Positions 48,512-58,672 of a stretch of DNA of 64,000 nucleotides are shown here, in pieces (the stretch's first letter is position 1; each line of letters starts with the position of its first letter). Both the position numbers and the translations under genes were made by a program. The DNA is taken from NCBI RefSeq assembly GCF_004339025.1, contig NZ_SMFT01000001.1, positions 546,050 through 610,049 on the forward strand, written 5' to 3'. The notes under the pieces were generated by a model. It made no database searches. It was not told where the DNA came from and was given only the letters and a program-made list of their open reading frames with translations. This stretch comes from Volucribacter psittacicida (GTDB taxonomy: Bacteria; Pseudomonadota; Gammaproteobacteria; Enterobacterales; Pasteurellaceae).

Positions 48512-49279
48512 TTATTTTATGGAAAAACCATAATGGGTAAAAATATTTTTTGCGGTTGGCGATTGTAAATAGTGATAAAAAGCCTCTACCTCAGGGTTAT
48601 CACGTCCCTTTAAAATCGCCATAGGATACTCAACCGCCGTATAAGATTCTTGCGGAAATACCCCGACAATTTTAACTTTATCACTAACTTTAGCATCCGT
48701 ACCATAAACAACCCCTAAAGGCACTTCTGCTCGTTCAACTAATGCCAAAGCAGCACGCACATCTTTTCCTCTTGCTAATTTATTTGCAACCTGATCCCAT
48801 AAATTTAAATAGACTAACGATTCTTTCAAGTATTGCCCTGCTGGGACGTGATCAGGATCGCCCACTGACAAAAATTGTTGATCTAAGAGAGGTAACCATT
48901 CACCTTGTGGAATATTTACCTCCGTTAAGGTTGAACTTATTGGTGCAATAAGAACCAAATCATTACCTAACAACAATTTTTCACTGCTTTTTTGCGTAAA
49001 TCCTTGTGCAGAAAGATGCTGTAACCATTTATTATTCGCTGAAATAAAAATATCGGCAGGCGCCCCTTGTTCAATTTGCTTGGCTAAAGTTGAAGAAGAA
49101 GCAAAAGAAAAGACCAACTCATTATTTGGATATTCTTTCTCATAGGCTACAGCAATATCTTGTAGCGCATTGGTTAAAGATGCGGCGGCATAAACCGTAG
49201 TTTTCGCATTTACCACAGAACTGATTAACAGCGTAAATAAGGCAAAAATCACCCCTAACTTTTTCTTAATAGATAACAT
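48512..49279 (-). CDS. modA: ModA, periplasmic molybdate-binding protein
   Basis: The 255-residue protein has an N-terminal signal (ending SSVVNA) and ModA features: TVYAAASLTNALQDIAVAYE, FSFASSSTLAKQIEQGAPAD and VYGTDAKVSDKVKIVGVFP. It captures molybdate and tungstate for ModBC. First gene of modABC, behind a ModE-like site. Confidence 0.95.
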   Translation of the reverse strand: MLSIKKKLGVIFALFTLLISSVVNAKTTVYAAASLTNALQDIAVAYEKEYPNNELVFSFASSSTLAKQIEQGAPADIFISANNKWLQHLSAQGFTQKSSEKLLLGNDLVLIAPISSTLTEVNIPQGEWLPLLDQQFLSVGDPDHVPAGQYLKESLVYLNLWDQVANKLARGKDVRAALALVERAEVPLGVVYGTDAKVSDKVKIVGVFPQESYTAVEYPMAILKGRDNPEVEAFYHYLQSPTAKNIFTHYGFSIK

Positions 49280-49295
49280 GGCTTTTCCTCTTTTA

Positions 49296-49320
49296 GTTAT
49301 ATAACAAAAAATATATGTAA
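49296..49320 (-). promoter_or_regulatory. ModE-box-like site upstream of modA
   Basis: GTTATATAAC followed by ATATATGTAA resembles the ATATA-rich dyad of ModE sites and lies between divergent modA and modE. Confidence 0.5.
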
Positions 49321-49399
49321 ATTATTATATAATGAATTAAAAAATAAAAGCTACTGTATAAGCTAAAATTATTCTAAAATATCCCTATTTTTCAAAGTA

Positions 49400-49432
49400 T
49401 CATTGTTTCACATTAAATTGAAACGACGATAA
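49400..49432. repeat. collapsed MITE-like relic upstream of modE
   Basis: CATTGTTTCA and TTAAATTGAAACGACGAT are the two ends of the dispersed repeat fused with no middle. Confidence 0.5.
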
Positions 49433-49454
49433 CAACGCTAATGATAAGAGCATA

Positions 49455-50267
49455 ATGATGTCAGTAAAGTTTACACCAGAACATAGTACAGATAATGAAA
49501 TATTATTAAGTATAAAACGCCATCAACAATTATTTGTTGATCCAAAACGGATTCGTTTATTACAAGAAATAGCACAATGTGGCTCTATTAACCAAGCGGC
49601 TAAAAATGCCAAAGTCAGCTATAAAAGCGCTTGGGATCACCTGCAAGCAATGAATGACATTAGCCCAAAACCTTTATTGGAACGCAATACTGGGGGCAAA
49701 AATGGTGGCGGAACACAACTTACTCAATATGCAATTCGCCTACTTCAGCTTTATGAGTTATTAATACAAACTCAACAAAAAGCCTTTGAAATATTACAAG
49801 ATGAAAGTATTCCCTTAACCAATATACTTAATGCCACTGCTCGATTTTCCTTACAAAGTAGCGCCCGTAATCAATTATTTGGTAAAGTAAAAATTATTGA
49901 GCAACATAATGCTCAAACCCTTATCGGTATTGATATTGCGGGGCTGAGCCAACTTATTTATGCCACAATTACCCAGAAAAGTGCGGTGCGTTTACAATTA
50001 ATTTTGAATAAAGAAATTATGCTTATGTTTAAAGCACCTTGGTTAAAATTATCCACTCAACAGCCCACTCCCTTAACGCGTAAAAATAGCTTTAAAGGAC
50101 AGATTAGTGCGATAACAACCCAAGGAACCCATCAAGAAATTGTTGTACAAGTAGGCAATGACATTGAATTTTGTGCATTAGTTAATAAACCAAATGATTT
50201 TCAACTTAATCAAGTTGTTTGGACATATATTGAACCTGAATCTATTATTTTGGCTGGGTTGTTGTGA
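49455..50267 (+). CDS. modE: ModE, molybdate-responsive regulator
   Basis: The 270-residue protein has an N-terminal winged helix-turn-helix (GSINQAAKNAKVSYKSAWDH, about 44-64) and a C-terminal pair of Mop/TOBE domains (SSARNQLFGKVKIIEQH and KNSFKGQISAITTQG). It represses modABC when molybdate is bound and activates molybdoenzyme genes. Divergent from modA. ATG at 49455 or 49458 (both in frame). An uptake signal (49979-49987) lies in the first Mop domain. Confidence 0.92.
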   Translation: MMSVKFTPEHSTDNEILLSIKRHQQLFVDPKRIRLLQEIAQCGSINQAAKNAKVSYKSAWDHLQAMNDISPKPLLERNTGGKNGGGTQLTQYAIRLLQLYELLIQTQQKAFEILQDESIPLTNILNATARFSLQSSARNQLFGKVKIIEQHNAQTLIGIDIAGLSQLIYATITQKSAVRLQLILNKEIMLMFKAPWLKLSTQQPTPLTRKNSFKGQISAITTQGTHQEIVVQVGNDIEFCALVNKPNDFQLNQVVWTYIEPESIILAGLL

Positions 50268-50338
50268 TTAGTTTTAAATAAATTTTTAGAAACTACTTAT
50301 TTTTTGATTAAAATATCAACATATAATACAGGATGATT

Positions 50339-50376
50339 AAACATACCAACACTATATTACCTTAAAACAGAACCTA
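50339..50376. repeat. right-end relic of the MITE-like repeat
   Basis: ACATACCAACACTATATTAC followed by TTAAAACAGAACCTATAC matches the right half of the dispersed repeat. It lies just before the grxB ribosome site. Confidence 0.45.
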
Positions 50377-50392
50377 TACTAGGAGGTCCTCT

Positions 50393-51040
50393 ATGAAACT
50401 CTATGTTTACGATCATTGCCCATATTGTGTACGGGCTCGAATGATTTTTGGTTTAAAAAAATTACCTGTTGATCTTATTATGGTACTCAATGATGATGAA
50501 CAAACACCTGTAAATTTAATTGGCAAGAAAGCGGTGCCTATTTTAATCACTGATGAAGAAAAAGCCATGCCTGAAAGTCTTGATATTGTTTGCTATGTTG
50601 ATAGCCATTATGGCACAAAATGTTTGTTAGACAATGTAAGACCAGAAATTGAAAATTGGATCTCTAAAGCAAGCCAATATGTGAATTATTTATTATTACC
50701 ACGTTTTATTAAACTGGGTTTACCTGAATATCAAACCCAATCTGCTGTTGATTATTTTGTGAAAAAGAAAACGGAAGCTATCGGTGATTTTGACACTCAT
50801 CAATCAAAAACAACCGAATATTTAACAAGGTTACATCGAGATTTGGAAGAACTCTCGGCATTATTCATTAATGATGAGGCGGTCAATGGGCATCTTTCCT
50901 ATGAAGATATTTTATTATTCCCAATATTACGTAACTTAACCTGCGTAAAAGGTTTAATACTCCCAACTAATATCGCACAATATGTGGCAAATATGGCTGT
51001 CGCAAGCCGTATTGATCTTTATTATTCTAAAGCCTGTTAA
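50393..51040 (+). CDS. grxB: GrxB, glutaredoxin 2
   Basis: The 215-residue glutaredoxin-2 protein has a GST-like fold: an N-terminal thioredoxin domain with the active site CPYC (residues 9-12) and cis-Pro region KAVPILITDE, and a helical C-terminal domain. It has a strong AGGAGG ribosome site. Reduces protein disulfides with glutathione. Confidence 0.95.
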   Translation: MKLYVYDHCPYCVRARMIFGLKKLPVDLIMVLNDDEQTPVNLIGKKAVPILITDEEKAMPESLDIVCYVDSHYGTKCLLDNVRPEIENWISKASQYVNYLLLPRFIKLGLPEYQTQSAVDYFVKKKTEAIGDFDTHQSKTTEYLTRLHRDLEELSALFINDEAVNGHLSYEDILLFPILRNLTCVKGLILPTNIAQYVANMAVASRIDLYYSKAC

Positions 51041-51164
51041 AATGATAAAGTGTGATTGATTTTTTCTCTGCTCCCCAAAAGCTGGACTAAACGACCAACC
51101 GATTAAGGAGCAGTTTTCTATGAAAAAATACAATCAAACATTTAAACGTCAAAATATCAATTTT
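51041..51164 (+). mobile_element. IS3-type insertion sequence left-end remnant
   Basis: TGCTCCCCAAAAGCTGGACT (51069) resembles an IS3-family end, followed by a ribosome site and the first codons of an orfA (MKKYNQTFKRQNINFY). The reading frame is broken by the MITE-like element at 51165. Confidence 0.6.
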
Positions 51165-51270
51165 TATAGTCATTTCAATTTAAAATGAGACAAGACAGTA
51201 CGTTGAATACAGTATAAAGCGTACGACAAAGCGTACCAATTTTATATCACTTTAAAGTAGAATGACGATA
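51165..51270. mobile_element. MITE-like 106-bp repeat, copy h, inside an IS remnant
   Basis: It begins TATAGTCATTTCAATTTAAA and ends ACTTTAAAGTAGAATGACGA at 51269, with both inverted ends and the full 106-bp length. Confidence 0.85.
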
Positions 51271-51377
51271 TAAAAGCTTTTTTCTAAAATTATCGCCGAA
51301 TATTTGACCCTAACCCAAAATCCGACTAAAATTCGTCAGTTTTATGGATATTTAACTCGTATAAATTGGAGTATATT
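51271..51377. other. pcnB upstream sequence
   Basis: A short open frame from 51282 (SKIIAEYLTLTQNPTKIRQF) runs to the TAA at 51382. It has no clear start and I do not recognise it. The region must contain the pcnB leader. Confidence 0.35.
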
Positions 51378-51380
51378 ATT
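51368..51380 (+). promoter_or_regulatory. ribosome site and AUU start of pcnB
   Basis: GGAG (51368-51371), a 6-nt spacer, then ATT (51378-51380). The spacing is what a normal start codon would have, which selects ATT rather than the TTG at 51366 that lies before the ribosome site. Confidence 0.65.
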
Positions 51381-52829
51381 TTAACCTATATTAAAAAATT
51401 ATTTGGCAATAAAAAAAATGCTGTGATTCAAAATATGCCAAGCGAAGAACAAAATGACAGCGTATGCCAAATGCCTCAACAGATTGAAATGGAACCTGCT
51501 GTAACAACAGTAACCACAAAAAATGTTATTAAAGCCAGCTCACAAGGGATTAGTCCTCGCCTTATCAGCAAAAATGCCCTAACAGTGGTAGAAAAGCTCC
51601 AACGTCATGGCTTTGAGGCTTATGTTGTCGGTGGTTGTTTACGAGATATTTTATTGGGTAAAAAACCCAAAGATTTTGATATTGCTACCAATGCTCGTCC
51701 AGAGCAAATTCAAAAAATATTTTTGCGTCAATGCCGTTTAGTTGGACGCCGTTTTCGTTTAGCACATATTATGTTTGGTCGAGATATTATTGAAGTGGCT
51801 ACCTTTCGTGCTAATCACGAAAATAACCAAAATAAAAACCAAGCTCGCCAAAGTGCGGAAGGTATGTTGTTAAGAGATAATGTTTATGGCACGTTAGAAC
51901 AAGATGCGGCACGCCGAGATTTTACCGTTAATGCGTTTTATTATGATCCACAACGTAATCAATTACATGATTACTATCAAGGGATTAATGATCTAAAAGC
52001 AGGGAAATTACGGCTTATTGGTGATCCTGTTACCCGTTATCAGGAAGATCCTGTTAGAATGTTGCGTTCCATTCGTTTTATGGCAAAACTGGATATGTTT
52101 TTAGATCAAGCAAGCCAAGCGCCCATTAAGCGTTTAGCACCTTTACTGAAAAACATTCCGCCAGCGCGTTTATTTGATGAGTCATTAAAGTTATTGCAGG
52201 GAGGCTATGGGATAAAAACCTATGGTTTATTGCGTCAATTTGGTTTATTTGAACAACTTTTTCCTGCCTTAATGCCATATTTTACTGAGCGACAAGATAG
52301 CTTTGCTGAACGTATGATCATAACAGCATTAACCTCAACGGACGAACGTATCGCCGATAATTTACCCATTAATCCCGCTTTCCTGTTTGCGGCTTTCTTT
52401 TGGTATCCATTGCGTGAAAAAGTAGAGGTGCTAAAAAATGAGGGAGGCTTAAATAATCATGATGCCTATGCCTTAGCCAGTAATGAAATCATCGATTTGC
52501 TCTGTGCTTCCTTAGCCGCACCACGCCGTCATACTGGCGTGATTCGAGATATTTGGGCATTACAATTACAATTTGTAAAACGTACAGGAAAAAATCCTGA
52601 ACGAATAATGGCTCACCCAAAATTCCGAGCCGCTTTTGATTTATTGGCAATGCGAGCTAATATTGAAGGTGGGGAATGTATTGAGCTGGTTACTTGGTGG
52701 CATGAATATCAGCTCAGTAATCCTCAACAGCGAGACTATTTAGTTAAAGAACAACAAAATCTTTCGCCAAAACCTAAGCGAAAAAAATACTATCGCCGAA
52801 AATATAAAAATAAAAGCAAAAAAGTATGA
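51378..52829 (+). CDS. pcnB: PcnB, poly(A) polymerase I, probable AUU start
   Basis: The 483-residue protein polyadenylates RNA 3' ends and promotes decay. Motifs are AYVVGGCLRDILLGKKPKDF, DIATNARPEQIQKIF (nucleotidyltransferase DxD region), CRLVGRRFRLAHIMFG and EQDAARRDFTVNAFYYD; the C-terminus is basic (PKPKRKKYYRRKYKNKSKK). No ATG is available near the start: I prefer ATT at 51378 with GGAG 6 bp upstream. The opening codons ATT TTA ACC mirror the E. coli pcnB opening ATT TTT ACC, a gene reported to start at AUU. The TTG at 51366 is an alternative but overlaps the ribosome site. It overlaps folK (ATGA). Confidence 0.85.
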   Translation: MLTYIKKLFGNKKNAVIQNMPSEEQNDSVCQMPQQIEMEPAVTTVTTKNVIKASSQGISPRLISKNALTVVEKLQRHGFEAYVVGGCLRDILLGKKPKDFDIATNARPEQIQKIFLRQCRLVGRRFRLAHIMFGRDIIEVATFRANHENNQNKNQARQSAEGMLLRDNVYGTLEQDAARRDFTVNAFYYDPQRNQLHDYYQGINDLKAGKLRLIGDPVTRYQEDPVRMLRSIRFMAKLDMFLDQASQAPIKRLAPLLKNIPPARLFDESLKLLQGGYGIKTYGLLRQFGLFEQLFPALMPYFTERQDSFAERMIITALTSTDERIADNLPINPAFLFAAFFWYPLREKVEVLKNEGGLNNHDAYALASNEIIDLLCASLAAPRRHTGVIRDIWALQLQFVKRTGKNPERIMAHPKFRAAFDLLAMRANIEGGECIELVTWWHEYQLSNPQQRDYLVKEQQNLSPKPKRKKYYRRKYKNKSKKV

Positions 52830-53338
52830 GAAACCAAGTTTATATCGCTTTAGGAAGCAATTTAGCTCAACCTATTCAACAATTAAATCAAGCTTTACAA
52901 GCCATTGCTCATTTGCCCAATACACAGCTAAACAGGGTAAGTTCATTCTATCAAAGTAAACCCCTTGGGCCTCAGGATCAACCTGATTATGTGAATGCAG
53001 TGGCTTGTATTATCACAGATTTTGCTCCCTTTGAATTGCTTGAGCAACTGCAAAAAATTGAACAGCAACAAGGACGAATACGCTTACGCCGTTGGGGAGA
53101 GCGGACTTTGGACTTAGATATTTTGTTATATGATGATTTGGTATTACAAACAGAGCGGCTCACAATTCCTCATTATGATATGCAAAATCGTGAGTTCGTG
53201 ATTATTCCTCTTATTGAAATTGCCCCTGATTTAATCTTGCCTAATGGAAAAAAACTGAAAGATCTCGCTGAAAAATTTGTAGGGCATAGTATGTTACTAA
53301 TATCATCTGATACCACACTTAAACCAGATCTGTTCTAG
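52826..53338 (+). CDS. folK: FolK, HPPK pyrophosphokinase
   Basis: The 170-residue enzyme transfers pyrophosphate to 6-hydroxymethyl-dihydropterin in folate synthesis. Motifs are YIALGSNLAQPI, SSFYQSKPLGPQDQPDYVNAV and RRWGERTLDLDILLYDD. It follows pcnB with ATGA overlap. The pcnB-folK pair is standard in gammaproteobacteria. Confidence 0.95.
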   Translation: MRNQVYIALGSNLAQPIQQLNQALQAIAHLPNTQLNRVSSFYQSKPLGPQDQPDYVNAVACIITDFAPFELLEQLQKIEQQQGRIRLRRWGERTLDLDILLYDDLVLQTERLTIPHYDMQNREFVIIPLIEIAPDLILPNGKKLKDLAEKFVGHSMLLISSDTTLKPDLF

Positions 53339-53362
53339 AATAAAAAAATTTTCTAGAACAGA
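53329..53362. terminator. bidirectional terminator between folK and topA
   Basis: A perfect 12-bp inverted repeat (TCTGTTCTAGAA / TTCTAGAACAGA) with A/T loop between convergent genes; the folK stop (TAG) lies inside the 5' arm. Confidence 0.8.
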
Positions 53363-53376
53363 ATCATTAGGGCTTA

Positions 53377-55983
53377 CTACTTCCCAACCTCAACCCATTT
53401 ACCATCAACATAATCTACACGCCATTTTGTCGCTTTACCCTCTTTTTCTGAAGTAACATATTGGCGTTTTTCTTTTCGGCTAAAACGAATAATTGCTTCA
53501 TTCCCCTCTGGATCTTGTTGAGGGGCTTGAGCTAAATAAGCCAGTTTTTCAGGCAATCTCTCTTGATATTTTGCGAGTTCTGAGACTTTAGCGGCACGAG
53601 TTTCACGAGATTTTGGAAAATTATGTGCCGACATAAATACACCGCTGGCGCCATCTCGCAATACAAAATACGCATCGGATTTTTCACATTTTAGTTCAGG
53701 AAAAGGAATCGGATCTTCTTTTGGTGGTGCAACTTCGCCATTTTTTAGAATTTTGCGTGTATTATCGCAGTTTGTACAAGCCATATATTTGCCAAAGCGT
53801 CCTAGTTTTAAATGCATATCCGCACCGCATTTATCACATTCAACCACAGGGCCATCGTAGCCTTTAATTTTGAAGCTACCTTGTTCAATAATATAGCCAT
53901 CACAATTTGGATTATTACCACAAATATGCAATTTACGTTGCCCATCAATAAGATAACTATCCATTGCCGAACCACATTTTGGACAACGTTTACGTGCCAT
54001 CAAGGCTTTGGTTTCACTGGCATCATCAAGGACATTAAGTAACTCAGCCTCAGGAATTAAATTTATGGTCGTTTTGCACCGCTCTTTTACAGGCAAGGCA
54101 TAGCCTGTACAACCTAAAAATACCCCTGTGCTGGCGGTACGAATCGCCATAGGACGCCCACAAGTAGGGCAACTAATTTCTGTTGGTACAAGGCTATTAG
54201 GTTTCATTCCCCCTTCAAGCTCATCAAGCTCCGCTTGACTTAATTGAGCAGAAAAATCTTTAAAGAATTGATTTAATTCCGTTTTCCAATTTTTATTTCC
54301 CTTAGCGATTTGATCGAGAACATCTTCCATATTGGCAGTGAAATCATAATTCATCAATTCTGCAAAGGATTGGTTAAGGCGATCAGTAACAATCTCGCCC
54401 ATTTTTTCCGCATAAAAACGGCGATTTTCGCTGCGAACATAACCTCGTTCTTGAATAGTAGAAATAATGGTGGCATAAGTAGAAGGGCGACCAATTCCTC
54501 GCTTTTCAAGCTCTTTAACTAAAGAAGCCTCAGTAAATCTAGCAGGGGGTTTAGTAAATAACTGCTCTGGTTGAACAAGGTTAAGTTGTAATCTCTCGTT
54601 AATGCTAAGCGTAGGCAATTCTTTATCTTCGGCGGATTTACTTAAGGCTGGCAATACTTTTGTCCAACCGTCAAAACGCAAAATACGTCCCTTGGTTTTT
54701 AATCCATATTCGCCCGCCATCACAGTAACGGTACTGCTATCATATTGTGCGGCTGGCATTTGACAAGCCAAAAACTGACGCCAAATTAAATCGTATAAAC
54801 GTACGGCATCTTTATCCATTTCTTTTAAATGCTCAGCCAAGGTATTCACATCAGAAGGGCGAATCGCCTCGTGAGCTTCTTGGGCATTTTCTTTGCTGGA
54901 ATAAAAGTGCGGTTTCTCTGGCAAATATTTTTCACCAAATTGGCTTTGAATATAATTTCTTGCCATAGTTAATGCGTCTTGGCTCAGGTTGGTTGAGTCA
55001 GTACGCATATAAGTAATATAGCCTGCCTCATATAAACGTTGTGCCAACATCATGGTTTTTTTCACACCAAAACCTAATCGGGTGCTAGCCGTTTGTTGCA
55101 AGGTTGACGTAATAAAAGGTGCTTTCGGACGAGAACTTGTTGGTTTTGTTTCCAACGAAGTCACCACATAATCCGCTTGTGATAAAAAATCTGTGGCAAT
55201 TTGCGCCTGCTGTTCATTTTTAGGCTCAAATTTTTTCCCTTGAAATTCAACTACATCAAGGTTAAGTAATTGATGTTGACTTGTTTGCGTTTGGACAGAA
55301 ATTTGCCAATATTCCTCAGGATTAAAGGCTTTAATTTCTCGTTCACGCTCCACCAATAATTTTACTGCAACGGATTGTACACGCCCTGCCGATAAGCCCC
55401 TTGCCACTTTTTTCCATAGCAATGGAGAAACCATAAATCCCACTACCCGATCGAGAAAACGGCGTGTTTGTTGGGCATTAACCCGATCCATATTTAATTG
55501 TTCAGGTTTATCAAAGGCTTGTTGAATAGCATTTTTGGTAATTTCATTAAATACCACTCGGCTAAAACGTTGATCATCACCGCCAATCACCTCTTTTAAA
55601 TGCCAAGCAATCGCTTCTCCCTCTCTATCCAAATCGGTAGCCAAATAAATATGCTCCGCTTTTTTAGCAAGGCTTTTAAGCTCACTCACCACTTTTTCTT
55701 TACCGGGTAAAATTTGATAATTGGCTTGCCAATCGTGATAAGGATCAATGCCCATACGTTTTACTAAGGCATTACGCTCTTTTTCCTGTTTCATTTTCTG
55801 CTTTTGTTCTACACTCAAGCCTTTTGTTGAAACGGGTTTTGCCTTTTCGCCCGTAGATGTCCCCGCCGTAGGTAAATCACGAATATGTCCCACACTTGAT
55901 TTAACAATATAATCTTTGCCTAAATATTTATTAATTGTCTTCGCTTTGGCTGGCGATTCCACAATGACCAATGATTTGCTCAT
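53377..55983 (-). CDS. topA: TopA, DNA topoisomerase I
   Basis: The 868-residue type IA topoisomerase relaxes negative supercoils. The Toprim domain is at the N-terminus ([18 protein letters not shown] and [17 protein letters not shown]). The active-site tyrosine is in [15 protein letters not shown]-terminal zinc-ribbon domains are at [28 protein letters not shown]...CGNNPNC and [18 protein letters not shown]. Full length. An uptake signal is at 54905-54913. Confidence 0.97.
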   Translation of the reverse strand: MSKSLVIVESPAKAKTINKYLGKDYIVKSSVGHIRDLPTAGTSTGEKAKPVSTKGLSVEQKQKMKQEKERNALVKRMGIDPYHDWQANYQILPGKEKVVSELKSLAKKAEHIYLATDLDREGEAIAWHLKEVIGGDDQRFSRVVFNEITKNAIQQAFDKPEQLNMDRVNAQQTRRFLDRVVGFMVSPLLWKKVARGLSAGRVQSVAVKLLVEREREIKAFNPEEYWQISVQTQTSQHQLLNLDVVEFQGKKFEPKNEQQAQIATDFLSQADYVVTSLETKPTSSRPKAPFITSTLQQTASTRLGFGVKKTMMLAQRLYEAGYITYMRTDSTNLSQDALTMARNYIQSQFGEKYLPEKPHFYSSKENAQEAHEAIRPSDVNTLAEHLKEMDKDAVRLYDLIWRQFLACQMPAAQYDSSTVTVMAGEYGLKTKGRILRFDGWTKVLPALSKSAEDKELPTLSINERLQLNLVQPEQLFTKPPARFTEASLVKELEKRGIGRPSTYATIISTIQERGYVRSENRRFYAEKMGEIVTDRLNQSFAELMNYDFTANMEDVLDQIAKGNKNWKTELNQFFKDFSAQLSQAELDELEGGMKPNSLVPTEISCPTCGRPMAIRTASTGVFLGCTGYALPVKERCKTTINLIPEAELLNVLDDASETKALMARKRCPKCGSAMDSYLIDGQRKLHICGNNPNCDGYIIEQGSFKIKGYDGPVVECDKCGADMHLKLGRFGKYMACTNCDNTRKILKNGEVAPPKEDPIPFPELKCEKSDAYFVLRDGASGVFMSAHNFPKSRETRAAKVSELAKYQERLPEKLAYLAQAPQQDPEGNEAIIRFSRKEKRQYVTSEKEGKATKWRVDYVDGKWVEVGK

Positions 55984-56137
55984 TTTTATTCCTAACGATA
56001 ATAATAAGAAAAGATATGAGGCGTTTTATTTGCATTTTTATCTGTTTTTATCCAAAATTCTCATATCGCCAAAATGTAATAGATTTGGGCGCAACAATAG
56101 CAAGGATTAATTATAATTACAACCCAAAGGCAATAAA

Positions 56138-57028
56138 ATGGATAAACTTAATGCGATTTCAGTGTTTTGTCGAGTGATTGAAAGCCAAAGTTTTACTCAA
56201 GTGGCACAACAAATGAATATTTCTGTGGCAATGGTAAGTAAATTGATTTCTCAACTTGAGGAACAACTTAAAACCCGCTTATTACAACGTACCACACGCA
56301 AAATTACCCCTACTGAGGCAGGGCAAATTTATTACCAACGTTGTTTATCCGTATTAATGGAATTGGAAGAGGCGGACGCCAGTATTGCTAACCATAATTC
56401 CGCATTACAAGGAAATTTATCTGTGTCAGTGCCGAGAGAGTTTGGTATGCGTTTTATTACCCCCAATCTCGCCAAGTTTTTAAATGCACACCCTCATTTA
56501 CACGTCAATATTGAATATACCGATCGCAAAGTGGATTTAATTAGTGAAGGCTATGATCTGGCTCTACGCATTGGACAGCTTACCGAAAGCACCCTTGTGG
56601 CGAAAAAAATTGCCTCTTCCTCCATGCATATCGTTGCCTCTCCACATTATTTAGCACAAAAAGGCGTCCCCACTACGCCCGAAGCACTAAGCCAACATGA
56701 TTGCCTTATCTATAAACTCAATTACAGCCTAATTTGGGCATTACAAAAAAATCACCAACATTATCAAGCCAAAGTGAATGCGAAATTTACCAGTAACAAT
56801 GGCTTAGTCTTAGTAGAAATGGCAAAAGCGGGCTTAGGGATTATCAATAGCCCACTTTTCTTTATTGAACAAGAATTACGCTCAGGGGAGTTAGTTGAAC
56901 TCCTAACGGATTACCAACAAGACACCATTGATATTCATGTGGTTTATCCTCATCGCCGTTACCTCCCCGCCAAAGTGCGTGCCTTTATTGATTTTTTAAC
57001 CGAGTTAAAACTATGTCAAACCAACTAA
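56138..57028 (+). CDS. LysR-family transcriptional regulator
   Basis: The 296-residue protein has an N-terminal winged helix-turn-helix (SFTQVAQQMNISVAMVSKLI, about 18-37; SQLEEQLKTRLLQRTTRK) and a C-terminal periplasmic-binding-like effector domain. It overlaps the start of folM by 16 nt, so the two are co-expressed and it may regulate folate or pterin metabolism, though no effector can be read. Divergent from topA. Confidence 0.9.
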   Translation: MDKLNAISVFCRVIESQSFTQVAQQMNISVAMVSKLISQLEEQLKTRLLQRTTRKITPTEAGQIYYQRCLSVLMELEEADASIANHNSALQGNLSVSVPREFGMRFITPNLAKFLNAHPHLHVNIEYTDRKVDLISEGYDLALRIGQLTESTLVAKKIASSSMHIVASPHYLAQKGVPTTPEALSQHDCLIYKLNYSLIWALQKNHQHYQAKVNAKFTSNNGLVLVEMAKAGLGIINSPLFFIEQELRSGELVELLTDYQQDTIDIHVVYPHRRYLPAKVRAFIDFLTELKLCQTN

Positions 57029-57741
57029 CTTCCTCTTGGATCGTCATCACTGGCGGAGCAAAACGTATCGGCTTTGCCCTTGCTCAACATTTTGCCCAAC
57101 AAGGAAAAAACGTGCTGATTTCCTACCGCACTTTTTATCCACAACTGGCTCAATTACAAGCGTTAAAGGTCGTTACCTTACAAGCCGATTTTTCCAATGA
57201 ACAAGGCATTATGCAATTTGCTGAACAAGTTCAACAGCGATGTCCGCAAATCCATTGCTTAATTCATAATGCCTCAAGCTGGCAAGCGGAGCAGGATCAG
57301 CCCATAAACCAGCTAGGGCAACTTATGGGCGAAATGCTCCAAATTCATGTAAAAACCCCTTATTTACTCAATCAATATCTCGCCCCGTTATTAGAGCAGA
57401 CAACATCGACAAGTAATATTATTCATATTAGTGATTATGTCGCCAAGAAAGGCAGTGCCAAGCATATTGCCTATGCAGCGAGCAAAGCCGCAATGGAAAA
57501 TTTAACCCGTAGTTTTGCACAAAAATATGCCCCTAAGATTAAAGTAAATAGCATTGCCCCCGCATTGATTGCCTTTAATACCGATGATCCCCCAGATTAT
57601 CAACAAAAAGCACAACAAAAATCTTTAATGCAAAAATGTGGCGGCTATCAAGAAATGATTTTAGCCGTAGAATATTTAATGAAAAGCGATTATGTGACAG
57701 GCACTTGCCTAGCCGTTGATGGCGGTCGTTATTTAAAATAA
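57013..57741 (+). CDS. folM: FolM, dihydromonapterin reductase-like SDR
   Basis: The 242-residue short-chain dehydrogenase has the cofactor loop TGGAKRIGFALA (TGG-A-xR-IG variant) and the catalytic region AKHIAYAASKAAMEN (YxxxK). The ending YVTGTCLAVDGGRYLK is typical. FolM reduces dihydromonapterin and dihydrofolate. An uptake signal (57125-57133) encodes part of SYRTFY. It overlaps the LysR gene by 16 nt. Confidence 0.88.
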   Translation: MSNQLTSSWIVITGGAKRIGFALAQHFAQQGKNVLISYRTFYPQLAQLQALKVVTLQADFSNEQGIMQFAEQVQQRCPQIHCLIHNASSWQAEQDQPINQLGQLMGEMLQIHVKTPYLLNQYLAPLLEQTTSTSNIIHISDYVAKKGSAKHIAYAASKAAMENLTRSFAQKYAPKIKVNSIAPALIAFNTDDPPDYQQKAQQKSLMQKCGGYQEMILAVEYLMKSDYVTGTCLAVDGGRYLK

Positions 57742-57757
57742 AAATAATCTCAAAACA

Positions 57758-57792
57758 GACCGCACTTTGTTTATAAAGTGCGGTTGTCTTTT
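57758..57792. terminator. terminator made of paired uptake signal sequences
   Basis: ACCGCACTTT (57759-57768) and AAAGTGCGGT (57775-57784), two inverted uptake signals with a 6-nt loop, followed by T residues, between convergent folM and xthA. Confidence 0.9.
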
Positions 57793-58591
57793 ATTTAAAT
57801 TCTGCCCAAACAGGAGCGTGGTCGGAAGGTTTTTCCATTGCACGAATATCCAAGGCAATGCCTGTTTGCACACAACGTTGTGCTAGGGCTTGGTTTGCCA
57901 AAATATGATCAATGCGTAAACCTCGATTATCATCAAAGCCTTTAGAACGGTAATCAAACCACGAAAATTGATCATTAACTAAAGGATTTAAATGACGGAA
58001 CGTATCCACCAAACCTTGATCATATAAACGTTGATACCATTCTCTCTCTTCAGGTAAAAATGAGCATTTTCCTGTCCGCAACCAACGTTTACGGCTTTCT
58101 TCACCAATACCAATATCTAAATCCGTTGGGCTAATATTCATATCGCCCATAATAATCACATTATCACTTGGCAAATCTTGTTGAATATAACGAAGTAAAT
58201 CTTGATAGAATTTTTCTTTTGCCGGGAATTTCGTTTCGTGCTGGCGTGATTCACCCTGTGGAAAATAGCCATTAATCACTGTTAAAGATCCCATTTCTGT
58301 CTCAAAATCCGCCATAATAATGCGTCTTTGTGCATCTTCCTCATCAGTAGGAAAACCTTTTCTCACTGCTTTAGGCTGTTGCTTTGTTAATAAGGCTACC
58401 CCATAATGCCCTTTTTGCCCATAATGAAACACATGATAGCCTAAATGTTCCACTAACTCATAAGGAAAGGCTTCATCCGCCACTTTAATTTCTTGTAAAC
58501 CCAATACATCGGGCTGATATTGCTTAACAACGGCTTCTAATTGGTGTGGCCTTGCTCGTAATCCATTAATATTAAAAGAGATAAATTTCAT
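57791..58591 (-). CDS. xthA: XthA, exodeoxyribonuclease III
   Basis: The 266-residue AP endonuclease/3'-exonuclease for base-excision repair belongs to the EEP fold. Motifs are [25 protein letters not shown] (catalytic Glu), [23 protein letters not shown] and [12 protein letters not shown]. Length matches. Confidence 0.96.
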   Translation of the reverse strand: MKFISFNINGLRARPHQLEAVVKQYQPDVLGLQEIKVADEAFPYELVEHLGYHVFHYGQKGHYGVALLTKQQPKAVRKGFPTDEEDAQRRIIMADFETEMGSLTVINGYFPQGESRQHETKFPAKEKFYQDLLRYIQQDLPSDNVIIMGDMNISPTDLDIGIGEESRKRWLRTGKCSFLPEEREWYQRLYDQGLVDTFRHLNPLVNDQFSWFDYRSKGFDDNRGLRIDHILANQALAQRCVQTGIALDIRAMEKPSDHAPVWAEFK

Positions 58592-58672
58592 GATAAAATC
58601 CTAATCCTAAAAAGGACTGATTATACCTGATTGCCAAAAAGTTGCCTACCCACAATATTTATCGCATAAAAA

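Noticed and set aside
51366-51368. TTG start for pcnB
   Set aside because: It lies before the GGAG ribosome site instead of after it; ATT at 51378 has correct spacing and matches the E. coli precedent.
51853-51861. Uptake signal inside pcnB
   Set aside because: AAGTGCGGA differs at the last base.
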